From positions 1,302,001 to 1,366,000 of the forward strand of contig NZ_CP151762.1 of NCBI RefSeq assembly GCF_038443675.1: DNA of 64,000 bases, given 5' to 3'. Shown in pieces: positions 49,353 to 57,618 of the stretch. A program made the position numbers and the translations under genes. Position 1 is the stretch's first letter, and the number at the start of each line of letters is the position of its first letter. Below the pieces are notes generated by a model. The model ran no database searches and had not been told where the DNA came from. It worked only from the letters and a program-made list of their open reading frames with translations. The stretch is from Yoonia sp. G8-12 (GTDB lineage Bacteria > Pseudomonadota > Alphaproteobacteria > Rhodobacterales > Rhodobacteraceae).

Positions 49353-50561
49353 ATGCCAACTGAAAAACTCACCTTCACCGGACATGGGGGCGATACGCTT
49401 GCCGCGCGCCTTGATCTGCCCAACGGCCCACATCTTGCCACGGCGCTTTTTGCGCATTGCTTTACCTGCTCCAAGGATATCACCGCCGCCCGCCGGATTG
49501 CGGCGCGCCTGTCGTCAATGGGGATCGCGGTGTTGCGGTTCGATTTCACCGGACTGGGCCATTCCGGGGGCGAGTTTGAGAACACCAGCTTTACCACCAA
49601 CGTCGATGATCTGATCGCAGCAGGCAACGCGCTGGCGGAGCGCGACATGGCTCCATCGTTGCTGATCGGCCATTCGCTCGGCGGTGCCGCCGCTCTCAAA
49701 GCGGCCCCTATGATGGACGGCATCAAGGCGGTGGTCACGATCGGCGCACCGTTTGATCCCGCTCACGTCACCCATAATTTCGCCGAGGCAATTCCCGAAA
49801 TCAAAGATCAAGGTTCAGCAGAAGTCTCGCTTGGCGGCCGCCCGTTCCGCATCGGCAAAGAGTTTGTCGAGGATGTGAGCCACGCGAACCTCAAAGCCTC
49901 AATCGCGCAGCTGGGTGCGGCACTTCTGGTGCTTCACGCCCCCCGCGATGCCACGGTCGGAATTGAAAATGCCGCAGATATCTTTCTGGCCGCCAAACAC
50001 CCCAAAAGTTTCATCACGCTGGACAACGCCGACCACCTGATCACGCAGGCCGCCGATGCAGAATACGCCGCAGATGTGATTGCGACATGGTCCAAACGCT
50101 ATCTCGCACTGGCAGAACCCGAGGCGCCGGATGCAGTGCCCGAGGGCATCATGCGCGTCACTGAAGCGGACGCTGACGGTTTTCTGCAAGACATCCAATC
50201 AGGCCCGCACCATGCGCTGGCGGATGAGCCCGCGAAATTCGGCGGCACAAATAAGGGGTTCTCTCCTTATGGCTTTATTTCTGCGGGTCTGGGGGCCTGC
50301 ACCTCGATGACCATCCGCATGTACGCGCGGCGCAAAGGTTGGCCCCTGACAGGGGTCAGCGTCGATATCGCACATGGCAAGGAACACGCAGCGGATGCGG
50401 CTGATCCGGCTGACGCCAAAGTTGATCACTTTGCGCGCACGATCCGGCTTGAGGGCGATCTAAGCGACGAGCAACGCGCAAAACTGCTTGAAATCGCGGA
50501 CAAATGCCCCGTGCATCGCACGCTTGAGCGGTCATCGACCGTCATTACCCATCTGGCATAA
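49353..50561 (+). CDS. Alpha/beta hydrolase - OsmC fusion protein
   Basis: A 402-residue protein in two halves. Residues 1-245 form an alpha/beta hydrolase with the RFDFTGLGHSGG strand, the nucleophile motif GHSLGG (about 108-113), and late Asp/His candidates. Residues 260-402 form an OsmC domain with both peroxidatic cysteines (GLGACTSM and DKCPVHR). OsmC/Ohr proteins reduce organic hydroperoxides, and the hydrolase may release or cleave an ester partner. This bifunctional architecture is known in several bacteria. A terminator follows at once. Confidence 0.93.
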   Translation: MPTEKLTFTGHGGDTLAARLDLPNGPHLATALFAHCFTCSKDITAARRIAARLSSMGIAVLRFDFTGLGHSGGEFENTSFTTNVDDLIAAGNALAERDMAPSLLIGHSLGGAAALKAAPMMDGIKAVVTIGAPFDPAHVTHNFAEAIPEIKDQGSAEVSLGGRPFRIGKEFVEDVSHANLKASIAQLGAALLVLHAPRDATVGIENAADIFLAAKHPKSFITLDNADHLITQAADAEYAADVIATWSKRYLALAEPEAPDAVPEGIMRVTEADADGFLQDIQSGPHHALADEPAKFGGTNKGFSPYGFISAGLGACTSMTIRMYARRKGWPLTGVSVDIAHGKEHAADAADPADAKVDHFARTIRLEGDLSDEQRAKLLEIADKCPVHRTLERSSTVITHLA

Positions 50562-50563
50562 AA

Positions 50564-50592
50564 AAAGGCGCAAGCGTGATGTTTGCGCCTTT
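50564..50592. terminator. Terminator between the hydrolase-OsmC gene and bioY
   Basis: AAAGGCGCAA(A) and TTTGCGCCTTT pair around GCGTGATG; an A run precedes and T follows, so it may serve both convergent genes. Confidence 0.78.
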
Positions 50593-50613
50593 CGAATTCT
50601 CTGTTGCCTGCGC

Positions 50614-51216
50614 TTACGAGCGCGCGTTGCCGATCAGCTTCCACAAACCGGGCACCAGCAGCGCCGCAAGACCCAGCTTGAGCGCGTCACCAATCAGGAA
50701 TGGCACCAGACCAACCTCAACCGCCCAAGTCAGGCTGTTGCCGTAAAGCACGCTCAACCATGCCACGCCGGGCAGATAGATCAGCGCGTTGGCGATCAAC
50801 AGGGCAACACCCATCATCAGAACCGACCGGTCCCAACCGGCGCGGGCCGCAAAACCCAGTGCCAGCGTCGCCAGAACATAGCCCACCAAATAGCCGCCAG
50901 TGCCGCCCATCATATATGTCAGACCGGCGTTATCAGCGGCCGAACCTGCGAACACATCAAAACCCAAGGCACCGATAATCAAGTAGCCAAGAATCGTCAC
51001 AAGACCCAGACGCGGGCCATAGGTGGCACCAATCGTCAGCACGGCGAATGTGCCCATCGTGATTGGAACAGGCCACATCGGCACTTTGATCTTCGCCATA
51101 ATCGCCAGAAACGCGATGCCCAGAACCACCATTGCGGCTTGCTTGACGCGCAATGCCGTACCTTCGGACGGACCGAATGCCTCGGTCAGGACTTTATCGT
51201 TGAGTGCGAGGGCCAT
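50614..51216 (-). CDS. bioY: Biotin transporter S component BioY
   Basis: A 200-residue membrane protein with six hydrophobic helices and the BioY signatures GGTGGYLVGYVLATL and VPFLIGDALKLGLAALLVPG. It captures biotin for an ECF transporter or works alone; bioMN are not in the window. It faces the hydrolase gene and has an AT-rich upstream stretch (51217-51260) in which I find no match to the BioR palindrome known to me. Confidence 0.94.
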   Translation of the reverse strand: MALALNDKVLTEAFGPSEGTALRVKQAAMVVLGIAFLAIMAKIKVPMWPVPITMGTFAVLTIGATYGPRLGLVTILGYLIIGALGFDVFAGSAADNAGLTYMMGGTGGYLVGYVLATLALGFAARAGWDRSVLMMGVALLIANALIYLPGVAWLSVLYGNSLTWAVEVGLVPFLIGDALKLGLAALLVPGLWKLIGNARS

Positions 51217-51291
51217 GTGCCGCTCTCCCCTATTGTTAATTTCGTTATTGTTTTATTGCCGATGCCGCGTCGCGGCGCAAGCAGGATGGCG

Positions 51292-51702
51292 CTAAAGCGG
51301 CCGATAAGTCGAAGTTGAGACATAATCCTTGCGCGGCCCTTTCACTGTCCAGACCGCGCGCCACACGGGCCACGCGGTGAAATCATAGCGCACAGTGTAA
51401 AAATCATCACCACAAGGATGGTCGGTGCCAGCCGCGTGACCCTCGGGGGTAAATGAATGAAACGGGCGGCCGTCCTCAAAGGTCACGATCACTGCGCCAG
51501 CGGCAAAAACCCATTGATAGCGTCGCTGCGCCTCGAGCGTCACGCCACTCTCCAGCGTCAAGCGCCCGGTTTCCTCATAGGTCAGGTGATCGGGCTGCGT
51601 GGTCATGAATACCGCCTGCCCCGCCAACGTGCCGTTCTGACCATCACGCCGGTCCACAATTGTGCGGCGCAAGGCCCAAACCCCCTCAAAATCCACTGCC
51701 AT
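51292..51702 (-). CDS. DUF6314 family protein
   Basis: A 136-residue soluble protein with beta-strand pattern (VDFEGVWALRRTIVDRRDG, FHSFTPEGHAAGTDHPCG, YDFTAWPVWRAVWTVKGPRK) of the DUF6314 family, function unknown. The start is uncertain. I use ATG 51702. An ATG at 51718 with AAGGGAGAG just upstream is out of frame by one base at an AAAA run (51710-51713, plus strand); removing one base would give MALALMAVDFEG, so the N-terminus may also be affected by a homopolymer error. Confidence 0.7.
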   Translation of the reverse strand: MAVDFEGVWALRRTIVDRRDGQNGTLAGQAVFMTTQPDHLTYEETGRLTLESGVTLEAQRRYQWVFAAGAVIVTFEDGRPFHSFTPEGHAAGTDHPCGDDFYTVRYDFTAWPVWRAVWTVKGPRKDYVSTSTYRPL

Positions 51703-51798
51703 CAGTGCCAAAAGCCATCTCTCCCTTGAGGGTTCTGCCCCGGCCCCTTATGACGCGTCAGGAATCCTCTGCCCACCCCTCGCATAAGGTGTATGCCC

Positions 51799-53106
51799 AT
51801 GATCCCTCGCTATTCCCGCCCCGAAATGACCGCCATTTGGGAACCGGCAACCAAATTCCGCATCTGGTACGAGATCGAAGCCCACGCCTGCGACGCGCAA
51901 GCAGCCCTTGGTGTGATCCCCAAAGAGAACGCAGAGGCCGTGTGGAAAGCCAAAGATGTTGAATTCGATGTGGCAAGGATTGATGAAATCGAAGCGGTCA
52001 CAAAGCATGACGTGATCGCCTTTCTGACACATCTGGCCGAACATATCGGATCGGATGACGCGCGATTTGTGCATCAGGGCATGACATCGTCAGATGTTCT
52101 CGACACGACGTTGAACGTGCAACTGGTGCGCGCCGCTGATCTGCTGATCGCCGATATGGATCGCGTTCTGGCCGCACTCAAAACCCGCGCTTTTGAGCAC
52201 AAAGACACCGTCCGCATTGGCCGCAGTCACGGCATTCACGCAGAACCCACGACAATGGGGCTGACCTTTGCCCGCTTTTACGCCGAAATGGACCGTGGCC
52301 GCGCCCGCCTTGTGAACGCCCGCGAGGAAATTGCAACCGGTGCCATTTCCGGCGCGGTGGGCACGTTCGCCAATATTGATCCCGCGGTTGAGGAGCATGT
52401 CTGCGCGCAACTGGGCCTCAAGCCCGAACCCATCAGCACCCAAGTCATCCCCCGCGACCGCCACGCGATGTTCTTTGCCACCCTTGGCGTGATCGCCTCC
52501 AGCATCGAAAACATCGCCACCGAAGTCCGCCACATGCAGCGCACCGAGGTGCTGGAAGCCGAAGAGTTTTTCTCGGCGGGGCAAAAAGGCTCATCCGCGA
52601 TGCCGCATAAACGCAACCCCGTGCTGACCGAAAACCTGACGGGTCTGGCCCGTCTGGTGCGCATGTCAGTCGTGCCTGCGATGGAAAACGTGGCCCTTTG
52701 GCACGAACGCGATATCAGCCACTCATCTGTGGAACGCGCGATTGGGCCGGACACGACGATTACGTTGGATTTCGCGCTGAACCGTCTTGCAGGCGTGATC
52801 GAAAAGCTGGTGATCTATCCTGACAACATGCTGGCCAACATGAATAAATTCCGTGGTCTGGTGATGTCGCAGCGCGTGCTGCTGGCGCTGACACAGGCCG
52901 GTGTCAGCCGTGAAGACGCCTATAAACTGGTCCAGCGCAACGCGATGCGCGTTTGGGAACATGGTGCGGATTTCAAGACCGAGCTTCTTGCCGACGCGGA
53001 TGTGCTGGCGGCACTTTCTGCTGCCGAGATCGAAGAGAAATTCGATCTGGGGTATCATGTCAAACACGTTGATACGATTTTTGCGCGCGTTTTTGGCGCG
53101 CAATAA
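51799..53106 (+). CDS. purB: Adenylosuccinate lyase
   Basis: A 435-residue fumarase/aspartase superfamily enzyme with the signature SSAMPHKRNP (about residues 263-272), a catalytic His in HGIHAEPTTMG and an early KHDVIAFLTHLAEH block. It acts twice in purine synthesis, splitting SAICAR and adenylosuccinate. The start is MIPRYSRPEM at 51799; an ATG two codons earlier is possible. A terminator follows 15 nt after the stop. Confidence 0.97.
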   Translation: MIPRYSRPEMTAIWEPATKFRIWYEIEAHACDAQAALGVIPKENAEAVWKAKDVEFDVARIDEIEAVTKHDVIAFLTHLAEHIGSDDARFVHQGMTSSDVLDTTLNVQLVRAADLLIADMDRVLAALKTRAFEHKDTVRIGRSHGIHAEPTTMGLTFARFYAEMDRGRARLVNAREEIATGAISGAVGTFANIDPAVEEHVCAQLGLKPEPISTQVIPRDRHAMFFATLGVIASSIENIATEVRHMQRTEVLEAEEFFSAGQKGSSAMPHKRNPVLTENLTGLARLVRMSVVPAMENVALWHERDISHSSVERAIGPDTTITLDFALNRLAGVIEKLVIYPDNMLANMNKFRGLVMSQRVLLALTQAGVSREDAYKLVQRNAMRVWEHGADFKTELLADADVLAALSAAEIEEKFDLGYHVKHVDTIFARVFGAQ

Positions 53107-53114
53107 GACGGTCT

Positions 53115-53155
53115 AAAAAACCTGACCGCACAACCAGATGCGGTCAGGCTTTTTT
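53115..53155. terminator. Terminator between purB and luxI
   Basis: CCTGACCGCA and TGCGGTCAGG form a 10-bp stem around CAACCAGA, with AAAAAA before and TTTTTT after, serving two convergent genes. Confidence 0.9.
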
Positions 53156-53165
53156 CTTGTGCCCC

Positions 53166-53840
53166 CTACAACTTTGAGGGCGCGTGGACTGCCTGATGTT
53201 GCAATGGGTGCATGGACCGTGGCGGCGGCGCAACGCGCGGCGCCTTGGCAGCCTTACGGCGCACAGCGGGCATCGCCATGGCGACATAGCGACGTTCATC
53301 GTGCAGGTTTGTATAGGGCGCGCCAATGATTTTCGCAGGGTAGCCCAATTGACGCAGTGTGCGCGCAAACACAGGCGGACACAGCGCAATGATTTCAGTC
53401 GCACCCTGTGCCGTCGCTTGCTCGACCACACCGTCCAATGTCAAGGCAAGGCACTCCGAGCGCTCTGCGTGGGTGGTCAATGTGTCCGAAATGACAACGC
53501 GGGTCGCTTCCCAAACATTCGGGGTGACTTCAGCATGGGGAATAATGTCAGCGGGAATGCCAATCAACTTACCATCAACCGCATCACGCAGCATGTAGGT
53601 ATGTGCCCCCCACTGCGCCGTCGTCGCCATCGCACGCATGCCACCGACAACCTTGCCATCCTTGAGAACAAGCGAGTAATACGCCTTTGGGTTGTCGTAT
53701 TGGTCCATCTCCACGGAGTCGTCATGCGGTATGTCCCACCCGAGCTGATCCACAAAGAACTGCTTGCGCAACGCAAGGAATTCAAAGAACGCAGATCCAT
53801 GCTTGTGAAGCTCCGTCAGATTAAATGTAATTTTTTCCAT
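53166..53840 (-). CDS. luxI: Acyl-homoserine-lactone synthase (LuxI family)
   Basis: A 224-residue LuxI protein. The invariant residues are in place: R25, F29, W35, D46, D49, R69 (GGMRA), E111 and R114 (WEATR). It joins S-adenosylmethionine with an acyl-ACP to make an AHL signal. A basic, Pro-rich tail of about 30 residues (RRKAAKAPRVAPPPRS) is unusual. The upstream gap of 127 nt holds two palindromes that are candidate LuxR sites. Nothing shows the acyl length. Confidence 0.95.
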   Translation of the reverse strand: MEKITFNLTELHKHGSAFFEFLALRKQFFVDQLGWDIPHDDSVEMDQYDNPKAYYSLVLKDGKVVGGMRAMATTAQWGAHTYMLRDAVDGKLIGIPADIIPHAEVTPNVWEATRVVISDTLTTHAERSECLALTLDGVVEQATAQGATEIIALCPPVFARTLRQLGYPAKIIGAPYTNLHDERRYVAMAMPAVRRKAAKAPRVAPPPRSMHPLQHQAVHAPSKL

Positions 53841-53899
53841 AGTCTTCCCTCTGGTTGTGCAAAAAGTTAAGTGACGCCCCCAAACGGCACTGGTTTTGA

Positions 53900-53936
53900 T
53901 GCTAACATAGCAACAAACAATTTAGCTCTAATTGTT
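53900..53936. promoter_or_regulatory. Two palindromes between luxR and luxI (candidate lux-type boxes)
   Basis: TGCTA-ACA-TAGCA at 53900-53912 is a perfect 5-bp inverted repeat that extends imperfectly outward. At 53916-53936 perfect 7-nt arms AACAATT and AATTGTT are separated by 7 nt. Both are in the luxI upstream region, downstream of luxR. They do not match the Vibrio lux box, so the link to the LuxR encoded here is a guess. Confidence 0.4.
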
Positions 53937-53967
53937 CAGAAAGAATAAAAGAAGCGCCTAAAAATAT

Positions 53968-54576
53968 TTAGATTAGGCCGTATTGGTTCGCCAGAGCGGC
54001 CGCTTGCGTCCCCGTTTTCGCACCCAGTTTGAGCTTGGCATTTTTCAGGCGCTGCTTCACTGCGCCCTCACTCACACTCAACTCATACGCGATTTCTTTC
54101 AATCGCTTACCGTCCTTGACCATGCCCAAAGCTTCAAGCTCGGCCTTGGTCAAATTCGTCGGTGGTGCCGTTTCAGTATGGCGACGCGTAAGGTAGGCCA
54201 GAAGCAGTTTGACTTCGAGATCGGTATATTCTCGGTCAGATCGCGTGAAGGATGCAAAAGAACGTTGCGCGTCTGCATCACTGTCAAACACCGAAACAGT
54301 GACGCCGTAGCGCATCGCAAAGCTTTGCGCCTGCGTGATGATTCGCTTTGGATCGTCGTTGGCAAGCTCTGACCACCTGATGGTGCCCACGTTACTATAA
54401 GCCCACTTAACGACCGGATCAAAAAGCATGAATCGCTGTTTGGTATAATGGTTGATCCAACCCTGAGGAAATTCATTCACTTCTTCCATGGGAAAAGCGA
54501 AACCGATGCGCAGCGCCACATAATAGCCCGCAGGGGCAAGCTGCCAGATCTCGTCTGGTCCCAGAATTGTTGACAT
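53968..54576 (-). CDS. luxR: LuxR family quorum-sensing transcriptional regulator
   Basis: The 202-residue protein is somewhat short for LuxR (about 240). The autoinducer-binding domain spans about 1-130, with the W40-Y44 and DP (53-54) pattern and W68. The GerE/LuxR HTH is complete (about 142-202, LTKAELEALGMV, EIAYELSVSEGAVKQRL, GLI end). It lies upstream of luxI on the same strand, with 127 nt between, and shares a 139-nt divergent promoter region with the truncated LuxR-like gene. Confidence 0.93.
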   Translation of the reverse strand: MSTILGPDEIWQLAPAGYYVALRIGFAFPMEEVNEFPQGWINHYTKQRFMLFDPVVKWAYSNVGTIRWSELANDDPKRIITQAQSFAMRYGVTVSVFDSDADAQRSFASFTRSDREYTDLEVKLLLAYLTRRHTETAPPTNLTKAELEALGMVKDGKRLKEIAYELSVSEGAVKQRLKNAKLKLGAKTGTQAAALANQYGLI

Positions 54577-54715
54577 TCATCTACCTCGATGAGCCATTGC
54601 AAAGACAAAGCTCTTGTTGCTACGACGAAGTTCACAGTACAGTGGTGCATAGCGGTTCGTACGGACATTATTGTCATAACGTTTCCCTTGGCAACCGGAA
54701 AGCGAGTACAAATCA

Positions 54716-55204
54716 ATGGCCTTTAGGCAATTCGAAATCAGCGAAACGCTGGGTCAACTCAATTCCATCGCCCCCGCCGGGTACGCGTTGGGTATTCATA
54801 TCGAGTATACGACGCCTAAGTTCATGTTCCAGACTTATCCAAAGGACTGGCTTGATTACTATTCAAGAAATGGTCTGTTGATGTCGGATCCGATGGTCGC
54901 GTGGGCCTTTCAGACCGAAGGGGCAAAACGCTGGTCCGACCTTGATGATCCGGCTGAGGTCATGACCAAAGCGGCGGAATATGGCCTGAAATACGGCGTG
55001 GTGATTTCCACAGAATCCAATGACAGCCGGACAATCTGCGGATTTGCGAACGCCGATCGCGAATTTACGGACGAAGAAATCGCGACACTCGAAACGCTTG
55101 TCACCCAGATCCACGACAACACCGCCGATACGGCCCAGCTTGACGCCCAGACCGTCGAACAGCTGAAAAAAATGTCGATTATGGTCACGCATCCTGGCAC
55201 TTAA
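54716..55204 (+). CDS. LuxR-like autoinducer-binding domain protein lacking the HTH
   Basis: A 162-residue protein that aligns with LuxR through the whole signal-binding domain: W45, Y49, DP (58-59) and W73 match the neighbour's pocket positions. It ends at DAQTVEQLKKMSIMVTHPGT, where the DNA-binding domain would begin. The frame stops cleanly and no HTH-like sequence is found in the next 50 nt in any frame. It is divergent from luxR across 139 nt. It could titrate AHL or form inactive heterodimers with LuxR. The relationship is seen; the role is inferred. Confidence 0.85.
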   Translation: MAFRQFEISETLGQLNSIAPAGYALGIHIEYTTPKFMFQTYPKDWLDYYSRNGLLMSDPMVAWAFQTEGAKRWSDLDDPAEVMTKAAEYGLKYGVVISTESNDSRTICGFANADREFTDEEIATLETLVTQIHDNTADTAQLDAQTVEQLKKMSIMVTHPGT

Positions 55205-55253
55205 GCCACTTTAGGTAACCGATATTTTACGATCATCGGGGTAATTTCACCCG

Positions 55254-56318
55254 ATGGATTTTAGCAACTCACCCGCCACCAATATGTCTCTGACACGTCG
55301 GCGCAAGGCCGCGATGGTCGTGCATATGCTGCTTGAGGATGGCAATACGCTGTCTTTGGGGCAGTTGCCCGAATCCTTGCAGCTGTTGTTGACCGATGAA
55401 TTGGGCGCATTGCGGCGGGTCGACAAAGCAACCGTTTCTGCCGTCGCCGAAGAATTCACAGCCGAGCTTGAGGCCGTGGGCCTGACGGCGCCCGGCACGC
55501 GCGACGGGGCCATCACCGCACTGGCCGATCATCTCAGCCCTGTTCTGGCCAGCAAACTGCGCAACCAGTTGGACAGCGTGCGCAATGGCGATCACTGGCC
55601 TGTCGTCATCGACCTCAGCATCGCGCGGCTGGTAAAGATCATGCAGTCCGAAAGCATCGAAATCTGCGCCGTGGCCTTATCCAAGCTACCGATCACCAAA
55701 GCCGCCGAGGTGCTGACAAAAACACCGGGCGAACGGGCACGCAGGATTACCTATGCGATGTCCCAGACAGAGAATATTTCACCCGATGCCGTGCGCCGTA
55801 TCGGTGCGGCACTGGCTGCGGACTATGGCCACCCTACGGACCTCGCTTTTGAAAAAGCGCCGGTGCAGCGTTTGGGGGCCATTCTGAATTCCACTGTCAC
55901 GGACACCCGTGAAGACGTGCTGGAAGGACTGCAAAGCACGGATCCCGATTTCGCCAACAACGTGCGCAAAGCGATCTTTACCTTCAAAGATATCGCACCA
56001 CGCGTCAAACCAACCGACATTCCAAACGCGATCCGCAATGTCGACGGCGATACACTCATCACCGCTATTGCAGCAGCACGCGCTGGTGATGAAGCACTGG
56101 CAAATTCGGCAGAGTTCATTCTTGCAAGCCTGTCACAACGCATGGCCACACAGTTGCGTGAAGATGCCGAGGAACGCGGACGCGTCAAAAAGGATGATGC
56201 CGAAAAAGCCATGGCCGCGATCACGACCGTTATCCGCGAAATGGCAGATGGCGGCATCATCACCTTGATTGATCCCGATGCCATTGACGACGCAGAAGGC
56301 GGCGAAAAACGCGAATAG
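55254..56318 (+). CDS. fliG: FliG-family flagellar motor switch protein
   Basis: A 354-residue protein with a FliG-like fold. The N-terminal RRKAAMVVHMLLEDG and LPESLQLLLTDELG segment matches FliG_N. A middle domain and the FliG_C end follow, with TDIPNAIRNVDGDTLITAI, ASLSQRMATQLREDAEERGRV and AIREMADGGIITL. In the motor, FliG_C interacts with MotA and FliM. It is isolated here, with no other flagellar gene within the window. The gene begins 49 nt after the truncated LuxR protein and precedes a nitrile hydratase operon. Confidence 0.85.
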   Translation: MDFSNSPATNMSLTRRRKAAMVVHMLLEDGNTLSLGQLPESLQLLLTDELGALRRVDKATVSAVAEEFTAELEAVGLTAPGTRDGAITALADHLSPVLASKLRNQLDSVRNGDHWPVVIDLSIARLVKIMQSESIEICAVALSKLPITKAAEVLTKTPGERARRITYAMSQTENISPDAVRRIGAALAADYGHPTDLAFEKAPVQRLGAILNSTVTDTREDVLEGLQSTDPDFANNVRKAIFTFKDIAPRVKPTDIPNAIRNVDGDTLITAIAAARAGDEALANSAEFILASLSQRMATQLREDAEERGRVKKDDAEKAMAAITTVIREMADGGIITLIDPDAIDDAEGGEKRE

Positions 56319-56356
56319 TGATTCACGTCGCGCAGAAAATCACCTAAGCTCGCGGT

Positions 56357-56704
56357 ATGACCAATGATCCCCCTTTCGCCGGCCACCGCTGGCACGACAT
56401 GGGTGGCGGTGCCGCAGGCCCCGTCCCCTCTGAGCAGCATGATTTTTCGCTTTGGGAAAAACGTGTTGATGCGCTGATGATTATTGCCTCAAGCAAAGGG
56501 CATTTTACCGTCGACGGGCTGCGCCGTGTGCTCGAAGACATGGGCGAAGACGCGTTCGAGACGATGACCTACTATGAACGCTGGATCGCCTCGGTGAACC
56601 AGAATCTGATTGAGGCGGGTGTTTATACCACCGCAGAACTTGCACAGCGCATGACCCAGGTCGCCGCACGCGGCACCACCTACGGTGAGGCCGCAAGTGA
56701 CTGA
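56357..56704 (+). CDS. Nitrile hydratase-type beta subunit, N-terminal half (separate polypeptide)
   Basis: A 115-residue protein with the HDMGGGAAGPV start typical of the nitrile hydratase beta subunit (thiocyanate hydrolase beta), then a helical FSLWEKRVDALMI and ETMTYYERWIASVNQN. It ends before the SH3-like C-terminal half, which is on the next gene. Split beta subunits are the arrangement of thiocyanate hydrolase and of the three-subunit toyocamycin nitrile hydratase. The next gene overlaps by 8 nt. Confidence 0.82.
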   Translation: MTNDPPFAGHRWHDMGGGAAGPVPSEQHDFSLWEKRVDALMIIASSKGHFTVDGLRRVLEDMGEDAFETMTYYERWIASVNQNLIEAGVYTTAELAQRMTQVAARGTTYGEAASD

Positions 56705-56984
56705 CCGCCAATATATGCGCGTGCGGGCAGACATGCCGCCAGGCCATGTGCGCACCCCCGGCTACCTGCGTGGCAAAATCGGCTGGGTCGAACGCACGCT
56801 GGGCCCCTTCCCCAACCCCGAACAGCTGGCTTACGGGTTGAACGCGCAGGCCTTGCCCCTGATGCGGGTCCGCTTTTCCATGGCCGAGGTTTGGGGCGAC
56901 GCATCCGAAACCCCGACCGACACGATTGACGCCGAAATCTATAGCCACTGGCTCGAACCCGCAGAGGCACCCCATGCCCCATGA
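56697..56984 (+). CDS. Nitrile hydratase-type beta subunit, C-terminal SH3-like half
   Basis: About 95 residues: the SH3-like barrel of the NHase beta chain (RVRADMPPGHVRTPGYLRGK, VRFSMAEVWGDA and YSHWLEPA). I choose GTG at 56697, where it overlaps the previous stop (GTGACTGA); an ATG at 56715 is also possible. It overlaps the alpha gene by 11 nt. With its neighbours it forms the three-subunit enzyme. Confidence 0.8.
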   Translation: MTDRQYMRVRADMPPGHVRTPGYLRGKIGWVERTLGPFPNPEQLAYGLNAQALPLMRVRFSMAEVWGDASETPTDTIDAEIYSHWLEPAEAPHAP

Positions 56985-57618
56985 TCACCACGACCATCTG
57001 TCGCCATCTGGCCACCCCTACCGTCCCGATGATGACCATCCGCTGACCTACTGGCAGCAAATGGAAATCGCGGTGCGCGAACTGCTAATCGAAAAAGGCG
57101 TGACCACCGCCGCAGCCATCAACGCCCAGATCGAGGCCATGGATGCACGCAGTCCCGCGCATGGCGCGGCGGTCGTTGCCCGCGCGTGGACCGACACTGA
57201 TTTTCGTGCGGCCCTGCTCGAAGATGCCAGTGCTGCGACCCGCGATATGGGGTTTGATATCGGCCCGATGCGCCTGATCGCGCTGGAAAACACCGATACG
57301 GTCCACAACATCGTGGTCTGCACCCTATGTTCCTGCTACCCGCGCAATTTGCTGGGCCTGCCGCCCGATTGGTACAAATCCCGCGCCTATCGGTCCCGCA
57401 CGGTCAAGGAACCCCGCAAAGTGCTGGCCGAATTCGGCGTGTCGTTACCCGACACCACCACCGTCCGCGTCCATGACAGCACCGCCGACATGCGCTATGT
57501 CGTGATCCCGCACAGGCCCGCTGGTACTGATGGTTGGAACGCAGATGACCTTGCCGCCCTCGTCACCCGCGACAGCATGATCGGCACAGGGCTTGCCAAA
57601 TCACCGGATGCCGCGTGA
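56974..57618 (+). CDS. Nitrile hydratase alpha / thiocyanate hydrolase gamma subunit, cobalt type
   Basis: A 214-residue catalytic subunit with the metal-claw motif VCTLCSC (C116, C119, C121); the threonine after the first Cys indicates the cobalt rather than iron class. Ser and Cys are post-translationally oxidised in known enzymes. A His/Asp-rich leader (PHDHHDHLSPSGHPYRPDDD) resembles other roseobacter members. The substrate could be a nitrile or thiocyanate. No P14K-type activator is next to it. The stop overlaps the following GTG start. Confidence 0.88.
   Translation: MPHDHHDHLSPSGHPYRPDDDHPLTYWQQMEIAVRELLIEKGVTTAAAINAQIEAMDARSPAHGAAVVARAWTDTDFRAALLEDASAATRDMGFDIGPMRLIALENTDTVHNIVVCTLCSCYPRNLLGLPPDWYKSRAYRSRTVKEPRKVLAEFGVSLPDTTTVRVHDSTADMRYVVIPHRPAGTDGWNADDLAALVTRDSMIGTGLAKSPDAA

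Noticed and set aside
51217..51260. A BioR operator upstream of bioY
   Set aside because: The AT-rich leader has repeated TTATTG-like strings, but none matches the BioR palindrome known to me.
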